Source: Saxidomus purpurata
Lineage: Eukaryota > Mollusca > Bivalvia > Venerida > Veneridae
Direction of reading: 5' to 3'
Length of the DNA stretch: 64,000 bases
Assembly: GCA_022818135.1 (NCBI GenBank)
Contig: JAFMSR010000001.1
Span: forward strand, 8,063,569 to 8,127,568
Part shown: positions 1 through 11,749 of the stretch, in pieces
How positions within the stretch are numbered: the stretch's first letter is position 1
Layout of the letters: each line of letters starts with the position of its first letter
Notes under the pieces: model-generated
What the model was told of the DNA's origin: nothing
The model's database searches: none
What the model saw: the letters and a program-made list of their open reading frames with translations, nothing else
Program-made: the position numbers and the translations under genes

Positions 1-300
1 CTTAAGAAGATTTTTAAAGTTTTCCTTTCCGTTGCAACCAGAGTTCTGCATGGAATGGAACTACCGGTATTTGAACAACTATAAAAGGGCTTCATGCAAG
101 GAACATCCCTGCCAAATTATATCATCATTGGCCTAGATGTTTTAGAAGATATATCGTTTGAAGGAAAATGTTAATGGACTTAATGTATGACGGTCGCCGG
201 AGGGAGTGCGATCCTAATAGCTCACTCTGGCACTTTTTGCCAGGTGAGCTAAATACGACCCGAAAGCCTTTATCGTTGGTTTACGCACAGAAAAAGCTGT
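1..300 (+). repeat. 3' tail of dispersed repeat family A
   Basis: This matches the tail of the copy at 37.86-38.9 kb: both carry 'gcttcatgcaagga(a/t)cat', 'cctgccaa' and 'atcattggcc', then a GA-rich stretch and a hairpin or ACGG-rich end. It also holds 'aagatttttaaagtttt', the end of the family's internal unit. The left end lies outside the window. Positions 218-251 form a strong hairpin ending in 'gtgagcta', the usual end of these elements. Family A is named here only for reference. Confidence 0.7.
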
Positions 301-951
301 GTCATGGCTTAATTAATCAATTATTGAACTGATAACTTTTTAAAATAATAAGAACCTGATTATTATAAAACTTGCATAAAGTATAAAGTCCGTTCAAATG
401 AGAGTACGCATGAACCAGTACCAGGACTAGTGCAGTAACAATGAACTCTATAACTAGTTTTTAACTACCACTGGAGCTAGACTAAAACAATATTTGTATA
501 CATAACCATATTAGCGCTGAAATAAATCCATCATTTTATTCTATGTTGGTAAACAAAACGGTACTAACCGTTCTAATAAAACGCAACGGTTTATATCCCT
601 AGGGTATATACTAATGTGGCAGGAGATGGCCATAAATCTACCGAAAAACTTGTGGCGCATATGTTTCAGTCGTTGTAACTTGTTAACGAGTAAAAGTCAA
701 TAAGTATCAAGCCTTAATCTTACTTGGTTTTTTTTTCGGAAACTTCGTTCATTGTCTGAATAATGGTCTGCCTTTGAATGATTTAAGACGAGTCAATGGG
801 CATGCGAGATGTTAGAGGTCACAGGGGTGATGTAAAAGAAGAAGATGAATCCCGATAACAAAAGTCTTGTGTCAACATGCATTTCTGACTCGATTTATCT
901 ATTGCTAATTGAAACAATAACTCGATGTATCCTATTGTTTAAGCAGTGTCG
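301..951. other. Non-coding, nothing recognised
   Basis: AT-rich sequence without an open frame of note, RNA-gene signature or repeat that I can match elsewhere in the window. Confidence 0.5.
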
Positions 952-1170
952 TGTTTTTCGACGTAGTCGTATACTTTTGATTTGAACTTCCGTTGGTATG
1001 GACGCGTTGCTAACCAACTTCGTTATAATGTGACCAATGAATGCATTTTGGTAGGTTTAGGTCGGTAGCGTGTACTGCCCGGGGCCTTCTGAAACAAAAT
1101 GTGTATTTTTTTATTTATAGTTTTTTAATAAATATGTTGAAAAAAGAAAAAAAGAAAGTTTGTAAGGTTT
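952..1170 (+). repeat. Dispersed repeat family B, copy 1
   Basis: Positions 952-1038 are identical over 87 bases to 49704-49790. After a variable stretch the homology resumes at 'gtgtactgcccggg' and runs through 'aaatgtgtat' into an A/T-rich segment ending in 'gaaaaaagaaaaaa', paralleled at 49836-49930. The near-perfect conservation of the first block, against the heavy decay of most repeats here, suggests recent mobility or an assembly duplication. Confidence 0.85.
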
Positions 1171-1860
1171 GCGCGGTACTTTTTCAGGGTTGCCGGGCGC
1201 CTTAGACCTCGGTCCACGGTCTGGGCCTTCACTTTTTCCCCCCTCTTTTTTTTTATATCTGCACAAAATAATTAGCTCTGAATTAGTAATAATACCTGTA
1301 ACAAGTAACACGGAAATTTCTGTTTATATGTCTTTCAATTTGCTTTGAACTGATGATGAAATTGCAGCACAGAAATAAAGGCTGTATAAAGCTTAAATGA
1401 AGCCGATCCCTTGAAAATGAAAATGAGGACCCCAGCGGGGTAGGGCTGTTTGCTCTATATAATCTTATAGTTATTAATAAATCTTCTGCTCTAAAACTGG
1501 TGGTCAGAAACAAATATGATAATCTTATGACTACGTACCAAAATTGCTAAACTGAATGTGGTCATTTTAAGACCACAGCTGAATGGGGCTGTTATCTACA
1601 TATATTCGTATAGAAACTTAAAGTAATTCTTCTCTGAAACTTCAGGTCATAAGTTGATTCTATTTCACAGAAATTATCATTTCATGAACCTATACCAATG
1701 GTGCTTTAATGAATATTAGTCCTTAAGAATCGAGACCGCAGTGCATAGGACTGTTTTCCCTATACATGTAATTATAATCTATAGATATCAAATCTTGAAA
1801 ATGAGTAGTTAGAATTTAATCTTACTTGAGATATGTATAGTCAGTCTTGAACAGAGTTTA
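1171..1860. other. Non-coding, nothing recognised
   Basis: A short GC-rich patch (1180-1245) is followed by AT-rich sequence. Open frames on the minus strand here are short and lack recognisable protein features. Confidence 0.5.
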
Positions 1861-2570
1861 TTCATTTTTATAGAATATGTGTACTTCATTTTTAAACTTT
1901 GTTTACTTCAATATGTTAACTTATTTCTTACAGTATATGTTTACTTTATTCTTAAAGTGTATGTTCACTTCAATATGTTTACTTCGTTCTTCAAGTATTT
2001 GTTCTTTTAGTATGTTTACTTCATTCTAAAAGCATATATTCACTTCAATATGTTTACTTCATTATTACAGTATCTGTTTACTTCAGTCTTAAAAGTATCT
2101 GTTTACTTCAATCTGTTCACTTCAGTCTGATGGTATTTGCGTTTACTTCATTCTAAAAGTATATGTTCACTTCAATCTGTTTATTGCATTCTGTTTACTT
2201 CATTCTTAAAGTACATGTATCTGTTTACTTTAATATGTATACTTCACTCTTAAAGTATATGTTTATTTCATTCTTAAAGTACATGTTTACTTCATTCTTA
2301 AAGTATATGTTTACTTCAATCTGTTTACTTCATTCCTAAAGTATTTGTTTACTTCCACCTTAAAGTGTCTGTGTACTTAAATATGTTTACTTCATAAGTA
2401 TCTGTTTACTTCAATCTGTTTATTTCATTCTTAGAGTATCTTATCACTTCATTCTTAAAGTATACACGTATGTTCACTTAAGCCTGTTTACTTCGTTTTT
2501 AAAGTATTTGTTTTCAATCTGTTTACTCCGTTCTAATAACATTTGTTTACTTCGTTTTGTAAATGTATTT
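1861..2570. repeat. Degenerate minisatellite, 'tgtttacttca' core
   Basis: About 700 bp built from imperfect repeats of 'tgtttacttca' followed by 'atctg' or 'ttcttaaagtata'. The two submodules alternate to give composite units of roughly 35-40 bp. Units are diverged and of uneven length, as expected of an old tandem array. A short open frame from 2508 is a by-product of the repeat. Confidence 0.9.
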
Positions 2571-3990
2571 TTCAGAGTTTGGAAGGTTCAAATATATGCA
2601 CTCACTGGGTTTCTCACTGCTTATATCAAATTGTGTATAGGAAAACATCCAACACAAAGTATTAATGCTATCAGACTGGATTATTTTTAATGTAATTAGG
2701 CCATAAAACTCCAAAGGACATCATGTAGCAGTTACGAGGGAATCAATTAGTTGTAGAAGGTTGAAGATCTGCTGTAATAACCTAATACTTATCGTGCGAT
2801 CAATGTGTTTCGTGATTCTAGAGATGTGAGCTTTAATTCCTAACCGACTTCTCACATGAAATAAGCAATAGACGATATTTAAGAAGTGCTCACTACAGTT
2901 TCCTGTCATATCCCATTGGACCATCCAATAGACTATCTATCTGTCTTGTTATACTGCCTCACACCTCTCACGAGTATTATGGGCAGGGTGCACGCCGGGT
3001 GTTAATAAAAGATAAACCAACTGCAAGATAGTTCTTACAGTTAAAGGTCCACTACTAAGCGAAAATTAAGTGACAGTTATTTGAATGGCAAGTACATTAC
3101 CTTATGCAAGACACTAAATAATGAAGATTGGCAGGTTGAATTTACAGAAAGTGTTTGGAACACAAAGAAAAGTATGTGTATTATGTTAAAATCTCAGTGA
3201 ATTGACAAAATGACCACCCAGGTCTTTTTAACTTTCTTCATAATGCATAGAGAAATAATTGTACATGTACTGTAATTTATTTAGAATTTCTACATACCAA
3301 CTTTCATTTTTTATTAAAATAACTTATTTCTGTGCTTTTTAAAGTATATTTGAATTTTCACTTTCATTAGTATTGGACCTTTAAGAGAATCAAGATTGTT
3401 AAAACTGTTAAAAATGGTAATAGTACAGTAACGTGAACAATCTAATTATAGCCTGCATGTTTGCATTTACTAAGGATCAAACACCAAACTTTATGTCTGA
3501 GACCATGATCCAATGCAGATCATGATCAGAATGTTTTGCAAAGTCAGACATATTTCAGCGTTGTATAACAGTTCTTTTGCAAGTAACACTATATGAACGA
3601 TGTGATAGTAATCCGTATGCGCGTGGCAGTTCTTGTACTTATTATATACATGTAAAGTTCAAAGAGTGTTTGGCAATGTTACAGACCCCTTGATTTGAAT
3701 TAGTATTGTAGTATTCTCAATGGTATTTAGAACTGACGTTTTTAATCAACCCGATCTGTTGCGCTGTCAACAATTCTTTTTGTAACGACACGACGCATTG
3801 GTAAATTAAACGGGCATTATATTTATAATACCAAATTCACATAGCTTAGAATTTACAGCGCTAGACTGCTAAATGGGATTCAGAATTAGACCCGATATAT
3901 AAGTAAACAACCTAATAGTACAATATGTCTGCCACTGATATAGACTGGTCCGGTCTTTGACATACGTGTCAAGTGTTTTACATGTCTGTT
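2571..3990. other. Non-coding, nothing recognised
   Basis: AT-rich sequence with no exon-like frame, tRNA-like element or clear tandem array. Confidence 0.5.
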
Positions 3991-4190
3991 TCCCCTTCAA
4001 TATAGATGTTCTTCTCTAATTATCAGTTGTCACCATTCGGACACCTGTCTAAAGGTAATATACATTATCCAGACACGGCTGTCATTCGGTAATATATATG
4101 TTCTTCTGTATTTATCCGGACATCTGTCATAAGGTAAAATACATGTTCTCCTGTAATAATCTGATACTCTTGCTATAAGGTACTACCTGT
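3991..4190. repeat. Degenerate tandem repeat, ~60 bp unit
   Basis: Three or four imperfect units carry 'ggacacctgtctaaaggtaa', 'ggacatctgtcataaggtaa' or 'atactcttgctataaggta', each followed by 'tacatgttctcctgta'-like sequence. Spacing is about 60 bp. Confidence 0.6.
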
Positions 4191-5409
4191 TTCCAGCCAA
4201 ATATTATAAATATGTTGTCCAAACATTCTCGTACGATGTCTTTTTTGATGAAAACATGATTTCATCTGTCCAAGACTAAAAAATCAGCTGCGTATTTCCG
4301 GCCTGTAATTACAGAGGCACGGAAGGGAAAAACAAATACTGGTACGTACTTGTCTTACCACCTGCTGTAGCTATATATTGCCGAAGATAAACTACTGTTT
4401 GATTCTAGCTATTCCGGAACCAATGATTTCCATAGTTTTAATTTTGTAAGACTTTGTTTTGACGAAGCCCAGTGTGGTAATTTAACGGTTTAAAGTTGTT
4501 CGCTCTCAGATTTTGGTAAAAAAGATGAAGTTCTTCAAACTGTATGTTAATAACGTATTTTAGAACATATGGTCATATAAAAAGGCTCCAGTAAAAATTC
4601 GTGACGTAAAACCAGCATTTTCAATCGATTTTTTTCAAATTACTACCTAGATTTTTACTTCTATTGTTGATTTTAACCTTAAGTTTAATACGTAAAAAAT
4701 ACGTAAAAATGTATCAGTATCTCATTTAGATTATTTTTTCAACGGCAATTGCGATCGAGCAGCTTTTATGTAACTTTATGGTGTGTCTTTCGTAAATTTA
4801 AGTTCAAAATGTCAATAATACGTAGCAGCGTGATTGTAGTACTGTACAGTCAAATGCGCACGTGTCGTCATTATATCAATTAAGATTCCGTGACGTTTCC
4901 CGCGATGTTCGACATTTTATTGAAAAAAACTCTACAAAAAGTTTGACACATAAAATGTTGGTATCGATGTAATATCACTATAATTTCAAAAGTAGTTATT
5001 TTCACTCGTAGATGCGCCACTCATGAAAATATCACTTTTGGTGCCCACTCAGTGCAAATAACGTGATATTACAATTACAATTACAAATGTACATGTTTAT
5101 GCTCTATTTTTTGATCGTCTGCATATGATAATCAAAGAGGTAACGTTTATTGTTTACAGTTACTTATACAGTTACTTATAACTTACTTAATGTTCTGTGA
5201 AAAAGTTCCCTTTGCGGACATTTGTTGTGACAGGTGCAAGTTACAAACGCGTAAAGATTACTTGTCCAAGATGACAGTAAAAAAATCTTGCGATAAGATT
5301 TAAATAATTAAGATACTTTTTTCCTTTTCAAGTTTGTTTCCACACGACACTACTAGAACATATTTAATCAGAAAAGCACATTAAGACAGATCCTTGCATC
5401 TCAATTTTC
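4191..5409. other. Non-coding; one fragment shared with a later duplication
   Basis: Mostly unrecognised AT-rich sequence. The segment 4498-4580 ('cgctctcagattttggt' followed by 'ttcttcaaactgt' and 'tattttagaac') is homologous to 33838-33925, so a piece of the 33-kb repeat block is also present here. Confidence 0.5.
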
Positions 5410-5820
5410 TTAACTTAATTCAGACTGGCATTGTGCATACTGCATTTTCATTCTGCTAGGTTTAAAAGATTGATGATTACAATGTTTCGTGTTACTCTTT
5501 TCTAGTTTATTACACTGGTTTTCTATTACTTTCGTAATTGGAATATTATGCTCCGATGTAATATTTTTATGGCGTGTATATCTGTTTATTTCACTTTGTG
5601 TTAACTTTTCATATGCACATGGGATTGAAATAGATAGTGTATGATGTATTACAGTTTTGTTGTTTTTGATGTTATAGTTGAACTGCAGACCAGAATCATT
5701 GTTTATAATTACATTGTACTTTTGAACAGCAACGTTTTGGCTATTGTTTAGTATAACAGGCAATAATAAAGCCAATATTACATAAGGGTTACCATCACAT
5801 ATTTGCCTGGTTGTATACAA
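5410..5820 (-). other. Candidate ORF of unknown function, weak
   Basis: A minus-strand frame stays open for about 136 codons in an AT-rich region, which is near what chance allows at this scale. It opens without an ATG (TTG at the upstream limit), so if real it would be an internal or last exon. A pyrimidine-rich stretch ending in CCAG lies just inside its 5' edge and could be a splice acceptor. The first residues (NPYVILALLLPVIL) are hydrophobic; the rest is polar and Asn/Lys-rich with scattered Cys. I do not recognise a family. Its 5' part overlaps a 113-bp direct duplication in which the second copy partly preserves the same reading. Confidence 0.15.
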
Positions 5821-5972
5821 GTAGAGGTATTAAATAATCTTCAGTCACCAATAAATCTGATAAGCATAACAAGCAATGGTAGAGCCAATATCTCATAAGG
5901 GTTACCATCCCAAAACTGCCTGGTTGTGTACAAGTAGAGATCTCCAGTCACCTAAAAATCTGAAAAACATAA
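5751..5972. repeat. Direct duplication, 113-bp period, two copies
   Basis: Positions 5751-5863 and 5864-5972 align along their length, sharing 'cataagggttaccatc', 'gcctggttgt' and 'acaagtagag', with scattered differences and a short gap. They are adjacent head-to-tail copies. Confidence 0.85.
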
Positions 5973-7800
5973 TGTCTTAATTTCTCTTAATGAATAAAAC
6001 ACTTGCCCTAATCTCCTATGCAAACACAAACAGAACTATCATGATTTATATAATGTAATATTATGAGAGAGGTTACTTGTTACAAGATTCTGGAAAGCGA
6101 ATATACATGGTAAATGTTTCTCAATGGGTTCCAACATTGTAATTTCAGAAAATCTTATGAAAATGTTTTTGGGTTTGGTTTGGTTTGACGTCATCGCTAT
6201 ACTACATGCAATTTAAAATTTCACAGCGTATAATTTCAGAATATAGAAATATTTGAATTTAAACGGGAACATTTTTATTTGATGATTCGTTCAAAACTAT
6301 GTTAATTTTAGACAGTTCGAAGAACCTTACTTTTTAACAAAAATCTTAGAGCGAGCCGCTTTGAATGTAGAAGTGTGTATCAAGTTAGTTGAAAACATTT
6401 TTCCCCTTTCAGCTCGTAATTCGTTTAAATATTGCAATTTTATCATTTACAGTAGAGCGAAACACGTCTATTTAGATATGTTGCAAGACCAAAAGGAAGT
6501 TTGTTTTAATCATTCTACACAAGTTGTTGCATAAGTGTGATACCTAACGACTGATTTACATCAAAATGTACAGTATGACCTCCGTGGGAATCCAAATTAA
6601 TATGTCTGCTGAATTCAGCATGTTCATCATCTTTTATGTAGGAACACAAGAATACAAAGAGTTGTTTTATTGTCTAATGCCCTGCTAAGACCAATGTGCA
6701 GAGTATATAAAACACAATATATTCTAACCGCAAAATGTATGGTTAGATGGCAAAGTAATTTCTCGTTTACTGGCTTTAATAAATGTTTACGACGGCTGTT
6801 GCAGACATAACTTTCTGAGCGAATTAGGAAGGTATTGGTTCGGTATTTAAGAGACAGGCGGTTTATAATCTAACAAAACTTCGTCTATTATGTAGTAAGA
6901 AACAATTTTATGTGTGTCTGCGAAAAATATATGAATAAATGTAACGTGAAATGTAACAAGGCATATCGAGACAACTCCAGCACTTGCTAGTTCTGTGTGA
7001 ATTTGTAATAACACATGTTACGCAAAGTCTTTTTTAACTTTCAAAGCCTTATACAATCCTGTCATTTTCGGAAATATCTGATAAAGTGATAATTTAAAGT
7101 TGATAGAGTTTGTGCGATGCCAGAAATCTTAACGAATAACATCCACTAAAACTTAGCACAAATTAGATATTCCCAAAACAGTTTAAATCAAATGACTGAA
7201 ACGATTGCCTCCAAACCCTTATAGTTTCAGGTAAAATTTCCGTCAAACATCGGTAAAATTAGCAGAGTCAAAGAATTAAAACAATACAAAAATATTATAA
7301 AAGGATCCTACAATAGCGTCAGCGGACAAACGAGATATTTTTCATAATATTATTGCTGAAAATTACATTTATTGATTTCTTTACGTACATGTAGCTCATT
7401 GTTAACTTTATGAGAAAAAATATTCTGCCGTTTCTAATGTAGGCTTTTATTGTTCTATTAAAACGTTAGAAAATGGTAAGTTAAGCAATAAACTTTTATT
7501 CTGTGAATATTTCTCTTTTTAGCACAATATGCCAATGTAGAGATCTGCTATAAATCTCTATCCATTAAAACATTGTAAAACAACTTTTCATGAAGGTTTA
7601 ACGGCAGTTCTAAACGTTTTTAGCGAATTTTTACTGATATATTGAGAATTGCCAATTTTTCAGTTAATGTATTAATTATAACTAATATGTTTATCTAAAA
7701 TTGTAGTGGAAGCCTACACTTTGATAATTGTGTTGCCATGTTCAAATGATCTGAAAAGTGTTTCTTTAAAGTAATGCCTTGCTGGAATTTCTACAAAAGG
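5973..7800. other. Non-coding, nothing recognised
   Basis: AT-rich, with no frame of note on either strand and no clear tandem array or RNA-gene pattern. Confidence 0.5.
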
Positions 7801-7925
7801 TGTGCCTACTTCTTGTACGAATATGTTTGTATTGCTTTTTGCACGAATATGTCTGTATGGCTTTTTATATGAAAATGCCTGTATGGCTTTTTGCGTGAAG
7901 ATGTCTGTGTCGCCTTTTGCAAGAA
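7801..7925. repeat. Short tandem repeat, ~31 bp unit
   Basis: Four imperfect units of the form 'gaatatgtctgtatggctttttgca' lie in succession, each about 30-32 bp. Confidence 0.75.
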
Positions 7926-9024
7926 ACTTTCTGTTTCACTTAAACGTTAAACGTTTTGCTTAAACTATAAACGAGCTATGAAACTCTTCCATGAAGCAAA
8001 ACTAAAATAAAAAGTGCCCTACAAACTTGATGATATATCAGGATGAAACTCCAGTTTAATTTGAAATATGCATACCCGCACTTACTTGAAACACTTTTGC
8101 ATACCAGTTAAGGAATCCACGAGTCTGAGAACGCCATTAATAGCAATGTAATACATCTTAATCAGGCAAAATATCTAAATGAAGTCAACGTATACGTATA
8201 CTTAAGTAGGTCATGCTTATTGGGGATGATACTTCTAAACAACTCATCATCAGTACATGTTCAAATCTGCATAATAAGGGTATTAAGATCTGATTGTGAT
8301 AAAATACAGTGACAGTTTGATTACATTCCATAAATAAAGGAATTATAAAGGTTTTCCCTTTGATTAAGTGACATTTTACTAGAATTGATAGTTGTGAAGT
8401 TAGTTTCAAGTTCATTGAGACAAACATCTGACATATTTTATGACATTGTGCAACATAAATAAGTGTAGTCTCTAAAGCGTTTATAATGTTTTCCTTTAAG
8501 TGAGCTGGTGAATCAACTTTGTGGCCTTTGATGCGTTTACAAGGTTCTCTGCAGACTTGATAAGATGTCATAGTTATAGACCTGATGTAACCTAGTAGGG
8601 ACACAAGCTAGTACTCACGAAGACATAATTCTGACTAATTTTAATATAATTGATGACGTGCAACCTGTGTCAAAGGTTCTGATTTACAAGTTTGATAACG
8701 ACGTAGGAAGCAAGTAGACAAACATCTGACAAATTTACATAGTGTTGGAATATAAATGTGGAATCTGGAACGTTTTACTCAACTCAACTTAAATCGTGAA
8801 GTCAAACTTTCTTACCAGTTTTTGTAATAATGATAAGGTCTCTAGATTTAATAGACGGTATTTTATGACTTAGACGCCTGACTCGGATTTTTACAACCCG
8901 AAAACTTCTTTTCAACACGAAAAGCAGTCTGCCCAATAAGCATATATGATTCAGGACAAAATGTGGCTTTTATTGTTCATTGATTTGACTTAGTAACCTG
9001 CATCGTCTAAACACTGTAGCAAGA
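7926..9024. other. Non-coding with a diverged internal duplication
   Basis: Segments at about 8418-8490 and 8717-8780 share 'acaaacatctgaca', 'ataaat', a Gly/Thr-type 'gt.g..atct' and 'gcgttt' or 'acgttt', so they look like diverged copies. A 139-codon minus-strand frame at 8185-8604 overlaps one copy and has no recognisable features; I do not call it a gene. Confidence 0.4.
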
Positions 9025-10234
9025 AGACAATGATGGCCCTATATCACTCACCTGGGTAAAATTGGCACTTGTACAACAACAGGGTCAGAGAAAAGGTTAA
9101 AGTACAACGACTGTAAAGTTTACAAGTCTATATATGTAAAGGTTTCGTATTGATTGAATTTTGGCACAATACATTGAATGCAATGTCATCAACGAAATAG
9201 ATGCAAATCATTGAATCTCGTTTACAAAACAAATGGTCCAACTTTCATCGATGTAGCACCACAGACAGGAAATAAGGTCAAAGGTTAAAATCATTTTTAT
9301 CCAGGTAAATTATTGAACTTAGTTTACAAATCTGTACATATGCTCCTACATGTAATATCGTTACTGTAGCTTTAAAAACAGTAGGTCAAAAGGTCACGGT
9401 CATCCTAGGTAAGCGTTAAAATCTGTTTGCATTCCAAAACTCATCACTGTAGATTCAAAGGCAAGAAAGAAGCCCAAATAAGGGCGAGGCCAATTACGAA
9501 CCCTATGGCATAATAAGAATAGTCCCGATATCTTAGCGCTATACCTTGCAATATGTGAGAAAGTTTTCAAAGAAAATCTTCGATAAATTTCTATAGAGTA
9601 CTGACCATGACACAGGACCAGTTTTATCCACTGGAGCATAATCTTAACAATATTGATAGAAGACACTTGGATGTTACTACAAACCAAATTCTGAATTATT
9701 TGAATCTTTATAAACAACTGACCCATGTGGTAGGGCCAATTTTGACTTAAATAATCTCGGTAGAGGCTACTTACCAATTATCTAAGCTCTTGGAGGGAAA
9801 ATGTTAAGCATGTCTCCTTAAATAAATCTTTGTAAGCATAAGAATCCTGTGGTGGACAAGTTTTGCATAAATCGAAGGTTCTTAGAACACTGTGGCGGAC
9901 AAGTTTTGCATAAATTTAAGATTCTTGGTAGAGGACTTCTAGATGCTGTCATATACAAACTATCTAAGCTCGATTTCCTATTAGTGATGTAAAATAAGGA
10001 GATATTTTAAAAGTATCTGTATAAAACAAGTGGCCGCTAGGGAAGGGCCAATTTTGAAACAAAGATCGAACAAACTTGATAGAACACTGCTACATAATGC
10101 TACACACCAAATATCTAAGCTTTAGGCTCGATAGTTTCTGACAATAAGATTATTTAAAGTTTTAATAATATCTATGTAGAACTTATGACCCCTGCATGGG
10201 ACCAATTGTTTGGCCAGGGGTATGGTTTAAACAA
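9025..10234 (+). repeat. Dispersed repeat family A, long degenerate copy
   Basis: The head is at 9031 ('gatggccctatatcactcacctg'-like). It is followed by several degraded internal units marked by 'gggccaattttga', 'gaacaaacttgatagaa', 'atgctacacaccaaatatctaagct' and 'agattatttaaagtttt'. The unit series runs to about 10230, where a fresh head begins. Minus-strand frames in this stretch are by-products. Confidence 0.75.
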
Positions 10235-10440
10235 GAGAGTCATGATGACCCTATATCGCTCACCTGAGTACCAATTTCCTTCATGCCAAATTCACAAAGT
10301 CTAACATACCACTTGCTAGATTCTATATATCCAAATTTGCTCAAGATATGATCACCACACCATTTGACCATAGTTTTTTTTAACATTGACCCTGATCCCA
10401 GATTTGTGAAATTGTTTTGAAACATTTGTGCTTACATCAA
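10235..10440 (+). repeat. Dispersed repeat family A, head fragment
   Basis: Begins 'gagagtcatgatgaccct' and 'atatcgctcacctgagtacc', the family head, directly after the tail-less preceding copy. Homology fades before 10440. Confidence 0.7.
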
Positions 10441-10739
10441 GATCTTAGTCAGTTTTGACAGCAGGATCATAATTTGAACAAATTTCGTTTAATCTAAACA
10501 ATATTTATTCTCCAAAATTCATTGTACATATACATACAGTACATAATAGAAAGGTGTAACAATATAATTGGAATCTGAAGAAAACTTATGTTTATTCATT
10601 TTCCGGATAGGTCGTTATTTGACGGCAGTAATGTATACTATTCGGCATTGTGTAAAAGAACAGATAATTAAAGTTCGCATAATAAAGTTTCTGTTCTGAC
10701 TTAATGAAGAGATACTAATCTGTAAAAGAAATGCAATAT

Positions 10740-11700
10740 TGTTACATTTGAACTGGTGCTGATTTTAACCTGCGCTCACCCACGAACTCGCCGACCGGTC
10801 GCCTAGACCCCAAAACGTTTGGAGGCAAGTATAAATCTTTGTACTTTTGAAAAGACAACAGCTTTTGATTGTTTGTTAAGTGTTCATTTCCGTATAGAAG
10901 GTTTTGAGTTGTAAGAGGACATGGTAAGTTTTGCAAGGACAATTGTCTTTCTAAAGTAAAGTTTGGACATGCTATTAAGTAATGGGTTACTGATTCAACT
11001 TATCCACACGAACAAAACTGGTCAGTTATTATATTTTTTCTGAATAGATCATGTTAAACTGAACTGCATTCTAACCTGAGACGTACATGAAGTATTTGGC
11101 CGGATCTGCTACCAATATGATAATACGGCGAAGGCTTATCTAACGATCAGAATTTAAGTTTGTTTTGAATTTGTTTAATGTGGTACTACATTTAATGTTA
11201 TCTGGTAGGTTATTCCAATGTCTTATTACAGATTGGAGAAAGGAGTCCCTATATAATTCTATCCTGCAATGGACTAGGGGAACCTGTTGTTATTTCTAAG
11301 GTTGTTTCTATTTAATGGCTCTTCGGGAGTTAAGTTTGAAAGATAATTAGGTGTTAGATTGTTTTTCATTTTGTAAAATACTGCAAGTCTATGTTTATTT
11401 CGTCGAGTTAATAAGGTTTTCCATTTCACATCGTTTATTAGTTTGTTTATACTACATAGTTTGGTTGCCTCAGTTACGATGCGCGCGGCTTCGATTTGGA
11501 CTGATTCGAGTTCATTTATTTGGGATTGAGTGCAGTTACTCCAGACAACGTCACACTATTCTAGGATAGGAAGAATAAAGGAAGGGTTGAACAGATTTAG
11601 TAACAGACTTCTAGACAATGCTAATTTCAAAATATCCGTTTTGTCGAGATTTTAAAAATTCAGGGTTTTGTTTTACTATTGTCCGTCTATTACAATGTAG
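10740..11700 (-). pseudogene. LINE ORF2 C-terminal remnant (non-LTR retrotransposon)
   Basis: Reading the minus strand with several frame changes recovers the part of a non-LTR retrotransposon protein downstream of the reverse transcriptase core. In order: 'ILE.CDVVWSNCT', 'INELESVQIEAARIVTEATK', 'WKTLLTRRNKHRLAVFYKM', 'LTPNYLSNLTPEE', 'YHIGSRSGQ', 'HVRLRLECSS', a degraded Cys motif (FCSCG) and 'LQNLPCPLTTQNLLYGNE'. This order is what I know from CR1/jockey-like elements of invertebrates. Stops and shifts show that it is dead. The RT core should lie to the right (5') but I could not follow it beyond about 11700. The clade assignment is from memory. Confidence 0.75.
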
Positions 11701-11749
11701 CTTGACCTAGAGATTTCTGTAAACATTTTATATGGCTACACTAAAAGTA

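Noticed and set aside
8185..8604. 139-codon minus-strand frame
   Set aside because: No recognisable domain, overlaps a diverged direct repeat, and length is within chance for AT-rich DNA at this scale.
9400..9777. 125-codon minus-strand frame
   Set aside because: Lies wholly within degenerate family A units.
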